This document shows positions 53,946-63,166 of a stretch of 64,000 nucleotides of DNA, piece by piece. Positions within the stretch are counted from its first letter, which is position 1, and every line of letters begins with the position of its first letter. A model generated the notes under the pieces. It was not told where the DNA came from. It did no database searches and saw only the letters and a list, made by a program, of their open reading frames with translations. The stretch lies in the NCBI RefSeq assembly GCF_001870465.1, contig NZ_MDGK01000055.1, positions 1 through 64,000 of the forward strand, in the 5' to 3' direction. Position numbers and translations under genes: made by a program. The stretch comes from Pseudomonas extremorientalis (lineage in GTDB: Bacteria; Pseudomonadota; Gammaproteobacteria; Pseudomonadales; Pseudomonadaceae).

Positions 53946-54521
53946 CTACTCCCCTTCCTTCAGAGTTCCGTCAGCCGCAACCTGCAGGCTGAACAGCCCA
54001 CCATGACCGACCTCGACGTTCAACAACTGCTCCCGGGGCAAGCCACGCGCCTGCGCCAGTAACAGGCGCATCACGCCGCCGTGACTGATCAACAACACTC
54101 GTTCACCGGCATATGCCTGATGCAAACGTGAGACAGCCCCCAGAACCCGTTCGGAAAAGGCGCTGACCGGCTCCCCGTCCGGCGGTGTAAAGCTATAAGG
54201 ATCGGCCCAGAACAGCCCCAGCCCTTCGGCGTCGGTCTCCATCAAGGTCGCCGCACTCTGCCCTTCCCACGCACCGAAGTGCAGCTCTTGCAGGTCCTTC
54301 TCCAGCGTCACCGGCAGCTTGAGCCGGGCGCCCAATTCTTCGGCAAATCGCGCACAGCGTTGCAGCGGCGAACTGATCAGGCGGTCCCACGGCCCCCGCG
54401 CCACCACAGCCTCGCGCATCTGCACCCAGCCATTGGCGGTGAGTGCATCGTCCAGGCTGCCGCGCAGGCCGCCACCCAGCTCGGTTTCGCCGTGGCGCAG
54501 CAGGTCGAGGTGCAAGATCAT
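53946..54521 (-). CDS. cobC: Alpha-ribazole phosphatase
   Basis: 191 residues from MILHLDLLRHGETE. The histidine-phosphatase RHG motif is LLRHGE and the second His is in ISHGGVMRLL. It removes phosphate from alpha-ribazole 5'-phosphate or adenosylcobalamin 5'-phosphate. The ATG overlaps the cobT stop (ATGA). Confidence 0.93.
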   Translation of the reverse strand: MILHLDLLRHGETELGGGLRGSLDDALTANGWVQMREAVVARGPWDRLISSPLQRCARFAEELGARLKLPVTLEKDLQELHFGAWEGQSAATLMETDAEGLGLFWADPYSFTPPDGEPVSAFSERVLGAVSRLHQAYAGERVLLISHGGVMRLLLAQARGLPREQLLNVEVGHGGLFSLQVAADGTLKEGE

Positions 54522-55573
54522 GCCGGGCGGTCCGCCACGGCGGCTTCGGCGAAGGTCGCCATTTGCCCGTGCAATGCACAGGCAAGGCGCAACAACGGCA
54601 CTGCCAGCGCCGCACCACTGCCTTCGCCCAGGCGCAGGCCCAGTTCCAGCAACGGCTGCGCGTCGAGGTGTTGCAGCACATGACGATGGCCAGGCTCGGC
54701 GCCACGATGGCCGAACACCAGCCACTCGCGGCATGCCGGGTTCAGGCGCGTGGCGACCAGTGCCGCGACGGTGCAGATGAACCCATCCACCAACACCACG
54801 ATGCCTTCCTGGGCACACGCCAGGTATGCACCGACCAGCGCGGCGATCTCGAAGCCGCCGAGATTGAACAGGGTCTGCAAGACATCGCCGCGTTGGGCGG
54901 CATGCACCGCCAGTGCGCGCTCGATCACGGCCACCTTGTGGCTCACGCCCTGGGCATTCAAGCCGGTGCCCGGCCCCGTCAGGTCACTGACCTGGCAGTC
55001 GAGCAAGGCACACGCCAGGGCACTGGCGGCGGTGGTGTTGCCAATGCCCATCTCGCCGCCGATAAACAGCTGTGCACCGCTAGCCAGCGCACGCCGCGCA
55101 CTGTCGCGACCGGCTTGCAGGGCACGTTGCCCCTGGGCCTCGGTCATGGCCGGGCCGTTGACAAAATTGGCGGTGCCCGCGCCGATGTTCAGGTGACGCA
55201 CACCGGGCAGGTCCAGGGACGGGGTCACCGTGCCCAGGTCGACCACTTCCAACTGTGCTTCCAGCTGCCGCGCCAAGACGCTGATAGCCGCCCCCCCGCT
55301 GACGAAGTTGTGCAGCATCTGCCCGGTGACCTCCTGGGGAAACGCCGACACACCTTCCGCGACCACGCCATGGTCACCGGCGAAGATGGCGATCCACAGC
55401 GCGTCCACCGACGGTTTGACCTGGCCCTGCAAGCCGGCCAATTGCACCGCCAGCGCTTCCAACTGGCCGAGGGAGCCGGCCGGTTTGGTCAGTTGCTGTT
55501 GGCGTGCCAGAGCGTGTTCGTAGGCTTGAGTGTCAATCGCCTTACACGGGTTGAGCCACCAGGTGTCAGTCAT
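54518..55573 (-). CDS. cobT: Nicotinate-nucleotide-DMB phosphoribosyltransferase
   Basis: 351 residues from MTDTWWLNPC. Motifs FAGDHGVVAEGVSAFPQEVT and GEMGIGNTTAASAL are typical of CobT. It activates 5,6-dimethylbenzimidazole to alpha-ribazole phosphate, using the base that BluB makes. The start overlaps the cobU stop, and the end overlaps the cobC start. Confidence 0.97.
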   Translation of the reverse strand: MTDTWWLNPCKAIDTQAYEHALARQQQLTKPAGSLGQLEALAVQLAGLQGQVKPSVDALWIAIFAGDHGVVAEGVSAFPQEVTGQMLHNFVSGGAAISVLARQLEAQLEVVDLGTVTPSLDLPGVRHLNIGAGTANFVNGPAMTEAQGQRALQAGRDSARRALASGAQLFIGGEMGIGNTTAASALACALLDCQVSDLTGPGTGLNAQGVSHKVAVIERALAVHAAQRGDVLQTLFNLGGFEIAALVGAYLACAQEGIVVLVDGFICTVAALVATRLNPACREWLVFGHRGAEPGHRHVLQHLDAQPLLELGLRLGEGSGAALAVPLLRLACALHGQMATFAEAAVADRPA

Positions 55574-56091
55574 AACGCAGTACCTTTCAAAGTCAGGGGC
55601 AGGCCGGCGACGGTCAGGACAACACGCTGACATCGCTCGGCCAAGGCTTGATGCAGCCAACCGGCTTCATCCACATAGCGGCGAGTCAATTCGCCCAGCG
55701 GCACGACACCCAGACCGGTCTCGTTGCTGACAAAAATGATTTCACCCGGCAGCGCGGCCAGGGTTTCCAGCAGTTGATCGCGCTCGGCGGCCAGACGATG
55801 CGAATCCTCAAGCATCAGCAGATTGGTGAGCCACAGGGTCAGGCAATCCACCAGCAGGCAGCGCTCGGTTGCCGCGTTGTCGCGCAGTACCCGCGCCAGT
55901 TCAACGGGTTCTTCGATCAGCCCCCAATGGTCGGGGCGACGCTGGCGATGCAGGGCGACACGCGCGCTCATCTCGCCATCCAGCGGTTGGCTGGTGGCGA
56001 TGTACGTGACGGGCAAGCCACTGTCGCTGGCAAGCTTTTCGGCGAGGCGGCTTTTGCCGGACCGGGCACCACCGAGGATCAGCTGGAGCAT
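55570..56091 (-). CDS. cobU: Adenosylcobinamide kinase/guanylyltransferase
   Basis: 173 residues. The P-loop is GGARSGKSRLAE, followed by YIATSQPLDGEM and the guanylate-site His in RVALHRQRRPDHW. It phosphorylates and guanylylates adenosylcobinamide. It is named cobP in the aerobic-pathway nomenclature. The start lies within the last 13 bases of cobQ. Confidence 0.96.
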   Translation of the reverse strand: MLQLILGGARSGKSRLAEKLASDSGLPVTYIATSQPLDGEMSARVALHRQRRPDHWGLIEEPVELARVLRDNAATERCLLVDCLTLWLTNLLMLEDSHRLAAERDQLLETLAALPGEIIFVSNETGLGVVPLGELTRRYVDEAGWLHQALAERCQRVVLTVAGLPLTLKGTAL

Positions 56092-57545
56092 GGGGTGACT
56101 CCACACAAACTGCGCAACAAATCGGTATCCAGGTGGTTCTCTACCAAGTCTGCCAGGCGCTCGATATCGCGCTCGCGCAGGGCGTGGTAATCCACTTCCT
56201 GCACGTCCTGCAAACCGGCCCAGCGCAACAAGGCGCTGCACGCGGCCGGGCTTTCGAACAAGCCATGCAAGTAGGTGCCAAGGATCTGCCCATCGGCACT
56301 TTGTGCGCCATCGCTGCGGCCATCCTCCAGCAACACGGCGGCATTCGACAAAGCATCACCGCAGGTCACGCCCGCATGGATCTCATAACCGCTGACCTCG
56401 GCATTCTCCAACAACAAACGCCCACGCACGTTGCGCAACTGCTTCTCTTCTTCCAGCGTGGTACTGAACGCCAGCAGCCCCAGGCCATCGCTGGAACCGG
56501 CAGGCCCTTCCAGGCCCAACGGGTCGTGCACTTGCTCGCCGAGCATCTGCAAGCCGCCGCAAATGCCGAGCACCTTGCCGCCATAACGCAAGTGACGCGC
56601 CACGGCGGCGTCCCAACCGTTGGCACGCAGATAGGCCAGGTCGCTGCGCACACTTTTCGAGCCGGGCAGGATGATCAGGTCGGCGGCCGGGATCGGCTGG
56701 CCTGGCCCGATGAATTGCAAATCCACCTGGGGGTGCAGGCGCAGCGGGTCGAAATCCGTATGGTTGCTGATGCGCGGCAACACCGGGACCACCACCTTGA
56801 GCACCTGGGCCGCCTTGTCGATCTGGCGTTTGTCGATGCCGTCCTCGGCTTCCAGGTGCAGGTCCATCACGTAAGGCAGAACGCCCACCACCGGTTTGCC
56901 GGTGCGTGCTTCCAGCCAGTCCAGGCCGGGTTGCAACAGCGCGATGTCACCGCGAAAACGGTTGATGATGAAGCCTTTGACCCGCGCCTGTTCCGTGGGT
57001 GACAGCAGCTCCAGGGTGCCGACCAGGTGGGCGAATACCCCGCCGCGATTGATATCGGCAATCAGCAACACCGGGCAATCCACCGCCTCGGCGAAGCCCA
57101 TGTTGGCGATGTCGTTGGCGCGCAGGTTGATTTCCGCCGGGGAGCCAGCGCCTTCCACCATGACCACGGGATAGGCCTGGTTCAACCGGGCGTGGGAGGC
57201 CAGCACCGCCTGCATCGCAATGGCTTTGTAGTCGTGATAGGCCACGGCGTTCATGGTGGTCACGGCACGGCCGTGGATGATCACTTGGGAGCCGGTGTCG
57301 CTGTTGGGTTTGAGCAGCACCGGGTTCATGTCGGTATGAGGCGCCAGGTTGGCGGCCTGGGCCTGCACCGCCTGGGCGCGGCCGATTTCACCACCTTCGG
57401 CGGTCACGGCGCTGTTGAGCGCCATGTTCTGCGGCTTGAACGGCGCCACGGCCACACCCTGGCGCACCAGCCAGCGGCACAACGCGGTCACTAACGTACT
57501 TTTGCCGGCATCGGAGGTGGTGCCCTGCACCATCAGCGTACTCAT
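56079..57545 (-). CDS. cobQ: Cobyric acid synthase
   Basis: 488 residues. An N-terminal P-loop (GTTSDAGKSTLVTAL) is followed by a C-terminal GATase-like domain with the nucleophile in GICGGLQMLG and the His in GTYLHGLFE. It amidates positions b, d, e and g of adenosylcobyrinate a,c-diamide. It overlaps cobD by 4 bases. Confidence 0.97.
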   Translation of the reverse strand: MSTLMVQGTTSDAGKSTLVTALCRWLVRQGVAVAPFKPQNMALNSAVTAEGGEIGRAQAVQAQAANLAPHTDMNPVLLKPNSDTGSQVIIHGRAVTTMNAVAYHDYKAIAMQAVLASHARLNQAYPVVMVEGAGSPAEINLRANDIANMGFAEAVDCPVLLIADINRGGVFAHLVGTLELLSPTEQARVKGFIINRFRGDIALLQPGLDWLEARTGKPVVGVLPYVMDLHLEAEDGIDKRQIDKAAQVLKVVVPVLPRISNHTDFDPLRLHPQVDLQFIGPGQPIPAADLIILPGSKSVRSDLAYLRANGWDAAVARHLRYGGKVLGICGGLQMLGEQVHDPLGLEGPAGSSDGLGLLAFSTTLEEEKQLRNVRGRLLLENAEVSGYEIHAGVTCGDALSNAAVLLEDGRSDGAQSADGQILGTYLHGLFESPAACSALLRWAGLQDVQEVDYHALRERDIERLADLVENHLDTDLLRSLCGVTPCSS

Positions 57546-58531
57546 GTTGCGTCCTTATAGGCGGCCAGGGCGTCGTCGAGGCGCTGCCAGTCGGCCTCAG
57601 TGTCGGGCAGGCCGAAACGCAGGCTGCTGTCGTGGACGAACAGGCGCAGCAGAATGCCGCGCTGGGCCATGAATTCGTGCACACGTTCGGCATGGGGCGT
57701 GATCAGCCATTGGAACAAGGCACAGCCGCCCTGAGGTGGAAAGCCGTGGCGCTCCAGCAACGCGAACAAGCGCTGGCCCGCCTCTATGCAACGCGTGCGT
57801 TGCCGCGCATGCCCGGCGGTGTCGCGCAGGCACCCTTGGCCCAGCACCCGCGTCGGTCCGCTGACCGCCCAGGGGCCGACCTGCTCGGCGAGCAACTTGA
57901 GCAACTTGCGCTCGGCCAACACAAAGCCCAGCCGCACGCCGGCCAGGCCGAAGAACTTGCCGAACGAACGCAGCACGATCAAACCGACCTGATGCGCCTG
58001 GCCGGCCAGGCTCAGTTGCGGGGTGACGTCCATGAAGGCCTCATCCACCACCAGCCAGCCGCCGCGCTGGGCCAGCCGCGAGTGCCAATCCAGCAGGCGT
58101 TGCGGGCTCAGGCTCAGGCCGGTGGGGTTATTGGGGTTGACCACCACCAGCACGTCGAGGCCATCAAGAAAGAAGTCGACTTCCTGCTCCTGCACTTCGC
58201 GCACCACGTAACCGGCGCGGCGCCACGCTTCGGCGTGTTCGGCATAGCACGGCGACAACACGCCGACCTTGCCGGCGCGACGCAGGCGCGGCAATAACTG
58301 GATCGCCGCCTGGGAACCCGGCACCGGCAATAGATGCGCAGCGCCGTAGTATTCGCTGGCGGCCTGCTCCAGGCCGTCGTCGGTTTCCGGCAGGCGCGCC
58401 CAGGCACGCAGGGGAATCCCGGGGATCGGCCAGGGCCAGGGCGCGAGCCCGCTGGACAGGTCCAGCCAGTCGGCTTCGGCTATCCCGTACTGAATCGCTG
58501 CCTTGCGCAGCCGGCCACCATGCTCAAGCAT
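57542..58531 (-). CDS. cobD: Threonine-phosphate decarboxylase
   Basis: 329 residues, a PLP aminotransferase-fold enzyme. Motifs VVNPNNPTGL, VVDEAFMDV and the lysine region RSFGKFFGLAGVRLGF are present. It makes aminopropanol phosphate from threonine phosphate for the linker arm. In the P. denitrificans nomenclature this gene is cobC. The start overlaps cbiB by 8 bases. Confidence 0.93.
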   Translation of the reverse strand: MLEHGGRLRKAAIQYGIAEADWLDLSSGLAPWPWPIPGIPLRAWARLPETDDGLEQAASEYYGAAHLLPVPGSQAAIQLLPRLRRAGKVGVLSPCYAEHAEAWRRAGYVVREVQEQEVDFFLDGLDVLVVVNPNNPTGLSLSPQRLLDWHSRLAQRGGWLVVDEAFMDVTPQLSLAGQAHQVGLIVLRSFGKFFGLAGVRLGFVLAERKLLKLLAEQVGPWAVSGPTRVLGQGCLRDTAGHARQRTRCIEAGQRLFALLERHGFPPQGGCALFQWLITPHAERVHEFMAQRGILLRLFVHDSSLRFGLPDTEADWQRLDDALAAYKDAT

Positions 58532-59432
58532 AGAATTGCGCCCCCGCGCACAGGATCAACAGCCACAACCATACGCCGCGCTGCACCAGTTGCCAGCCCC
58601 GATCGATGGAATCGGCATCCGCCGCCGGGCCTTCGCCCAGTTGCGGACGATGGTGCACTTCGCCGTGATAGATCGCGGCACCGCCCAGCTCCACGCCCAG
58701 GGCGCCCGCACCAGCGGCCATGACCGGGCCGGCGTTGGGGCTGTCCCAGGTCGGGCCCTGGGTGCGCCAGCATTTGAGCGCCAGCCGGGTCTTGCCCAGC
58801 AACGCGTAGGTCAACGCCACCAGGCGTGCGGGAATGTAGTTCAGCACATCGTCGATTTTTGCCGCCGCCCAACCGAAGCGCTCAAAACGCTCGTTGCGAT
58901 AACCCCACATGGCGTCGAGGGTGTTGCTCAGGCGGTAAAGCACCACGCCCGGCACACCGGCCACCACAAACCAGAAAATCGCAGCGAACACCGCATCGCT
59001 GCCGTTCTCCAGCACCGATTCGGTGGCGGCACGGGCGACTTCGGTGCGGTCCAGCTCGCTGGTCTGGCGGCTGACCAGGTAGCTCACGCGTTTGCGCGCC
59101 GCCTCCAAGTCATCACTGCGCAGGGCCTGGGCCACCGGGATCACATGCTCGCCAAGGCTGCGCATGCCAAGGGCGCAGTACAACGCCAGGATCTCCAGTA
59201 CCCAGCCAATGTAAGGCGCCCACGACAAGGCCGTAGCCAGCAGCGTCAGCGGCACCACGGCGATAAACCACGCGGTCACGCCATGGCTGCGCCAGCCACG
59301 GCCACCGGTATTGAAACGTTGCTCGATGCGCCCGGCAAAATCGCCGAACGCCACCAGCGGATGCCAGCGCCTGGGTTCGCCCAGCAGCGCATCCAGCGCG
59401 ACTGCAGCGACACACAGCAAGGCCACACTCAT
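58524..59432 (-). CDS. cbiB: Adenosylcobinamide-phosphate synthase
   Basis: 302 residues from MSVALLCVAA, a membrane protein with about four hydrophobic segments. Motifs LGEPRRWHPLVAFG and ENGSDAVFAAIFWF are typical of CbiB (CobD in the other nomenclature). It attaches aminopropanol phosphate to adenosylcobyric acid. Ends overlap both neighbours. Confidence 0.95.
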   Translation of the reverse strand: MSVALLCVAAVALDALLGEPRRWHPLVAFGDFAGRIEQRFNTGGRGWRSHGVTAWFIAVVPLTLLATALSWAPYIGWVLEILALYCALGMRSLGEHVIPVAQALRSDDLEAARKRVSYLVSRQTSELDRTEVARAATESVLENGSDAVFAAIFWFVVAGVPGVVLYRLSNTLDAMWGYRNERFERFGWAAAKIDDVLNYIPARLVALTYALLGKTRLALKCWRTQGPTWDSPNAGPVMAAGAGALGVELGGAAIYHGEVHHRPQLGEGPAADADSIDRGWQLVQRGVWLWLLILCAGAQFYA

Positions 59433-60079
59433 TGACTCACTCCCCACGCATTTTCATACAACATGTCACTCAAGGGCCGAGGCTCGGTCCAGCCTTCGAG
59501 CTGCAACATCGGTGCCGGGTAGAACTCGGCTACCGGCCCCAGGCACAACACGGCCAGGGGTTTCGCACCGGGCGGCAAACCCAGCAGATCGGCCAGCGCC
59601 TGGGGTTCGAACAACGAGACCCAGCCCATGCCCAGGCCTTCGACCCGCGCCGCCAGCCACAAATTCTGGATAGCACAGGACAATGACGCCATGTCCATTT
59701 CCGGCAGGGTGCGACGCCCGAAGATGTGCCGCTCGCGATCATCCATCAACGCCGCTACCAGCACTTCGGCACAGTCGTGAATGCCTTCGACCTTGAGCTT
59801 CATGAACTCATCGGAACGCTCGCCCAGGGCTTCGGCGGTGCGTACGCGTTCTTCTTCCACCACCTGTTGAATCTGCCCACGCAACTGGCGATCGCTGATG
59901 CGAATAAAGCGCCAGGGCTGCATCAGGCCGACGCTGGGCGCCTGGTGTGCGGCCTGGAGCAAGCGGTGGAGCAGCTCGGGGGCGACAGTGCCGCCGCTGA
60001 AGTGGCGCATGTCGCGGCGTTCGGCGATGGCGCGGTAGACGGCGTCGCGGTCGGCCTGGGGAAAAGCGTTGTCGCTCAT
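59429..60079 (-). CDS. bluB: 5,6-dimethylbenzimidazole synthase
   Basis: 216 residues from MSDNAFPQAD. The flavin-reductase-like fold has RRDMRHFSGG at about 22-31 and APSVGLMQPWRFI. BluB splits reduced FMN with oxygen to give DMB, so the lower ligand is made aerobically. Its place inside the cob run, ending in ATGA overlaps, supports that role rather than a nitroreductase. Confidence 0.94.
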   Translation of the reverse strand: MSDNAFPQADRDAVYRAIAERRDMRHFSGGTVAPELLHRLLQAAHQAPSVGLMQPWRFIRISDRQLRGQIQQVVEEERVRTAEALGERSDEFMKLKVEGIHDCAEVLVAALMDDRERHIFGRRTLPEMDMASLSCAIQNLWLAARVEGLGMGWVSLFEPQALADLLGLPPGAKPLAVLCLGPVAEFYPAPMLQLEGWTEPRPLSDMLYENAWGVSQ

Positions 60080-61383
60080 AGTGCTGGATCGGGCGCGAAC
60101 AATGCGGCCACCGCCTGGGGATTGGATGGGAAATAGAAGTGTACGTAGGACGCCGTCATCCGCCCCTGTCGATACACCGCCTCGGCACCGCGCCCGCCAT
60201 TGGGGCTCAGGCCACGGGCAATCGGTTGCCATTCAGTGGTGGTCAGGGAATGGTGATAGGTATGGCCACGCAGGGTGCCTTCCGGCAATTCGACGCTTTG
60301 CAGGGCCAGGGCCGCCAGTTTCTTTTGCATCACCGCGTCGCCCTGCAACAGGCCGAGCAGTTCAGCGCGGATGCCGTCGACATCGGTCAGCGAGTCCAGC
60401 AGGTAGAGCATGCCGCCGCATTCGGCAAGCAAGGGTTTGCCGGCCGCGTGGTGAGCGCGAATGGCGTCGAGCATCGGGATGTTTTCCGACAGCGCCTGGT
60501 GGTGCAATTCGGGGTAACCACCGGGCAGGTAGAGGCTGTCGGCATCGGGCAATTGGCGATCGTGAATCGGCGAAAAAAACTTCAGCTCAGCGCCCATTGC
60601 GCGCAGCAGGTCGAGACTCGCGCCGTAGGTAAAGGCGAAGGCCTCATCGCGGGCCACGGCAATGCGCACGCCCTTGAGCAACGGCTCAGCCTCGATCACT
60701 TGGGGCGCAGCGAACGTCACCGGCGGCGGCAAGGCGACTTCGCAACTGCTGCCCAACGCTTGGGCGGCGGCGTCCAGGCGTACATCGAGGTCATTCAGTT
60801 CGCTCGCTTGCACCAGGCCGAGGTGGCGACTGGGCAGTTCGATACCGGTCTCGCGTGACAATGCGCCATACCAGCGCAGGCCCTCGGTGAGGCTGCCTTC
60901 GAGCAGTTGCGCATGACGCAGGGTGCCGACACGGTTGGCCAATACGCCGGCGAATGGCAGATCCGGCTGATAGCGCGCCAGGCCCAATGCCAACGCGCCG
61001 AAGGTCTGCGCCATGGCCGTGCCGTCGATCACCCCCAGCACCGGCACGCCGAAGTGTCGCGCCAGGTCGGCGCTGGAGGGTGTGCCGTCGAACAGGCCCA
61101 TCACGCCTTCGATCAGGATCAGGTCTGCCTCCCCCGCCGCTTCCCACAGCAAACGACGACTTTCCTGCTCGCCCACCATCCACATATCCAACTGATACAC
61201 CGGCGCACCGCTGGCGCGTTCGTGGATCATCGGGTCGAGAAAGTCCGGGCCGCATTTGAACACGCGCACCTTGCGCCCCAGGTTGCGGTGCAAACGGGCG
61301 AGCGCGGCGGTGACGGTGGTTTTGCCCTGGCCGGACGCCGGAGCGGCGATCAAAACGGCAGGGCAATGACGGGGCTGATTCAA
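60076..61383 (-). CDS. cobB: Cobyrinate a,c-diamide synthase
   Basis: 435 residues from a TTG codon (protein start MNQPRHCPAV). The TTG overlaps the cobO stop (TTGA), and the frame upstream is antisense shadow. The P-loop is APASGQGKTTVTAAL; the C-terminal glutaminase nucleophile is in LAECGGMLYLLD. It amidates carboxylates a and c, using ATP and glutamine. Confidence 0.95.
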   Translation of the reverse strand: MNQPRHCPAVLIAAPASGQGKTTVTAALARLHRNLGRKVRVFKCGPDFLDPMIHERASGAPVYQLDMWMVGEQESRRLLWEAAGEADLILIEGVMGLFDGTPSSADLARHFGVPVLGVIDGTAMAQTFGALALGLARYQPDLPFAGVLANRVGTLRHAQLLEGSLTEGLRWYGALSRETGIELPSRHLGLVQASELNDLDVRLDAAAQALGSSCEVALPPPVTFAAPQVIEAEPLLKGVRIAVARDEAFAFTYGASLDLLRAMGAELKFFSPIHDRQLPDADSLYLPGGYPELHHQALSENIPMLDAIRAHHAAGKPLLAECGGMLYLLDSLTDVDGIRAELLGLLQGDAVMQKKLAALALQSVELPEGTLRGHTYHHSLTTTEWQPIARGLSPNGGRGAEAVYRQGRMTASYVHFYFPSNPQAVAALFAPDPAL

Positions 61384-61991
61384 AGTTCGACGCCCTTCTG
61401 TGCCTTGATACCCGCCTGGAACGCGTGCTTGAGCATGCCCATTTCGGTGACGGTGTCGCCCATTTCGATCAACTCGGGCTTGGCGCCGCGGCCGGTGACC
61501 ACCACGTGTTGCATCGGTGGACGGGCTTGCAGGTCGCTGAGGACCTGGTCCAGGTCGAGGTAGCCGTGCTTGAGCGCGATGTTCAGCTCGTCCAGCACCA
61601 CCAGGCCGATGGAGGGGTCTTGCAGCAATTCGCGGGAGACCGCCCAGGCGGCCTCGGCGGCGGCGATGTCGCGCTGGCGGTCCTGGGTTTCCCAGGTGAA
61701 GCCTTCGCCCATTACATGGAAGCGCACTTGCTCGGGGAAGCGACGGAAGAACAATTCTTCTCCAGTGCTGTTGCGCCCCTTGATGAACTGCACCACACCG
61801 CACTGCATGCCGTGGCCCATGGCACGGGCCAACATGCCGAACGCGGAGCTGCTTTTACCTTTGCCGTTGCCGGTCAGCACCAGCAGCAGACCGCATTCGT
61901 TGGGGGAGTTGGCGATGCGCTCGTCGATCACGGCTTTTTTGCGCAGCATGCGCGCCAGGTGGCGTTCGTCGCGGTCGGGGGAATCGGTCAT
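61380..61991 (-). CDS. cobO: Cob(I)yrinic acid a,c-diamide adenosyltransferase
   Basis: 203 residues from MTDSPDRDER. The P-loop is LTGNGKGKSSSAFG. The C-terminal region GRGAKPELIEMGDTVTEM fits the CobO/BtuR family. It transfers the adenosyl group to cobalt. It is the first gene of the run, about 90 bases after the riboswitch. Confidence 0.96.
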   Translation of the reverse strand: MTDSPDRDERHLARMLRKKAVIDERIANSPNECGLLLVLTGNGKGKSSSAFGMLARAMGHGMQCGVVQFIKGRNSTGEELFFRRFPEQVRFHVMGEGFTWETQDRQRDIAAAEAAWAVSRELLQDPSIGLVVLDELNIALKHGYLDLDQVLSDLQARPPMQHVVVTGRGAKPELIEMGDTVTEMGMLKHAFQAGIKAQKGVEL

Positions 61992-62082
61992 GGCAGCTCT
62001 CCGTTGGGGCTGGACAAAAACGGCGGGCAGGAAAAAAGAAAAGCAGACAGCCAAGCATCGCCCACCGTGATGCTGTTGGATG

Positions 62083-62312
62083 TTGCAGGCCGGTCTCCGG
62101 GCTCATGAGTGGCGTGCTGGCTGAAGGCAGGCCAACGCTGCGCCTTCCCATATCGCAGGCGATACAGTGGCAAAAGGCAGCGTCTTGACTCATTTACCGT
62201 TGCGGGGGCAGCGCCGGAATCGCGGCGGCACTGTGTAGAAGTGCGCTCACTCACCGGCTTCCCTGTTTCACTCTGTCGACCCGTGGGTCACAGAGCACCT
62301 GAAACAAGCAGC
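62083..62312 (-). promoter_or_regulatory. Cobalamin riboswitch
   Basis: On the minus strand the order of conserved elements is CAGGGAAGCCGGTG, then GCTGCCCCCGCAACGGTAA, then the B12 box GCCACTG (62,165-62,171), then GGGAAGGCGCAGCG. This is the standard cobalamin aptamer. It lies 92 bases before cobO. A weak hairpin (agcatc/gatgct) with a downstream T-rich stretch at about 62,015-62,062 could be the expression platform. Confidence 0.95.
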
Positions 62313-62371
62313 GAAGGGTAGTAGGTTGGGGGTGGAGCGTCAATTAAAGCAACTTGAAGTCGACACAAAAC

Positions 62372-62465
62372 AACTGTGGGAGGGGGCTTGCCCCCGATGG
62401 CGGTGGATCAGCCCAGTTATCTTTAGCTGACACACCGCTATCGGGGGCAAGCCCCCTCCCACATT
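62372..62465. repeat. REPIN (inverted REP pair)
   Basis: gtgggagggggcttgccccc and its reverse complement, gggggcaagccccctcccac, face each other around about 55 bases. This is the doublet form of the hairpins at 27,414 and 31,723. Confidence 0.9.
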
Positions 62466-62482
62466 TCGATTCGAGTCTGGCG

Positions 62483-63022
62483 CTAAGGATTGCGTGCCAG
62501 GTTGCCCGGCAACACGCGCTTGGCGCTCAAATAGGCATTCTGCCAATAGGCCTTGGACAACGTGTCCAGCTTCACCGTACCGCCGGTTTGTGGCGCATGC
62601 ACAAAGCGCCCTTCACCCACGTAGATTCCGGCGTGGCTGACCTGGGAACCGCCACCGGTGGCGAAGAACAGCAGGTCGCCGGTCTGCAGGTTCTGCTCGC
62701 TGACGTCCTGCGCGCGCATTACGATCAACTCGCGGGTGGTACGCGGCAGGGAAATCCCGGCGGCATCGCGGAAGACAAACCCGATCAGGCCGCTGCAATC
62801 AAACCCGGAGTCCGGCGTGTTGCCGCCCCAACGGTAAGGCGTGCCGACAAGGCCCAGCGCGCGGAAGAGTACGTCTTCAGCTGCGGGCGAGAAATTCTGG
62901 GTGGAATAGTTGAACACCGGCTTGGGCTTCACCGCTACGGGAGCGGGCGGCGGTGTGCGGCTTGCGCAGGCGCTGAGCAGCGCGGCGCAAACAATGAGAA
63001 TCAGGCGGGCCGAGGTCGACAT
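62483..63022 (-). CDS. NlpC/P60 family lipoprotein endopeptidase
   Basis: 179 residues. The lipobox LSAC has Cys19. The NlpC/P60 domain has catalytic C76 (GFDCSGLIGFVF), H130 (QVSHAGIYVG) and a third residue H142 (RFVHAP). It should cut peptidoglycan stem peptides at the envelope. It is paralogous with the next gene and may share a role with E. coli Spr/MepS. Confidence 0.9.
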   Translation of the reverse strand: MSTSARLILIVCAALLSACASRTPPPAPVAVKPKPVFNYSTQNFSPAAEDVLFRALGLVGTPYRWGGNTPDSGFDCSGLIGFVFRDAAGISLPRTTRELIVMRAQDVSEQNLQTGDLLFFATGGGSQVSHAGIYVGEGRFVHAPQTGGTVKLDTLSKAYWQNAYLSAKRVLPGNLARNP

Positions 63023-63166
63023 GTGCAGAACAATCCTGGTCTGGATGCGGCTTTCGCTGCCGAACGCTGAAAACCAGAACGCGCAAGCAAAGCTCGCGCG
63101 AACGGATTACAACAATGTCCAGGGATTCTAGCGCTTACACGTCAAACTTCAAGTATCACTTTAAGT

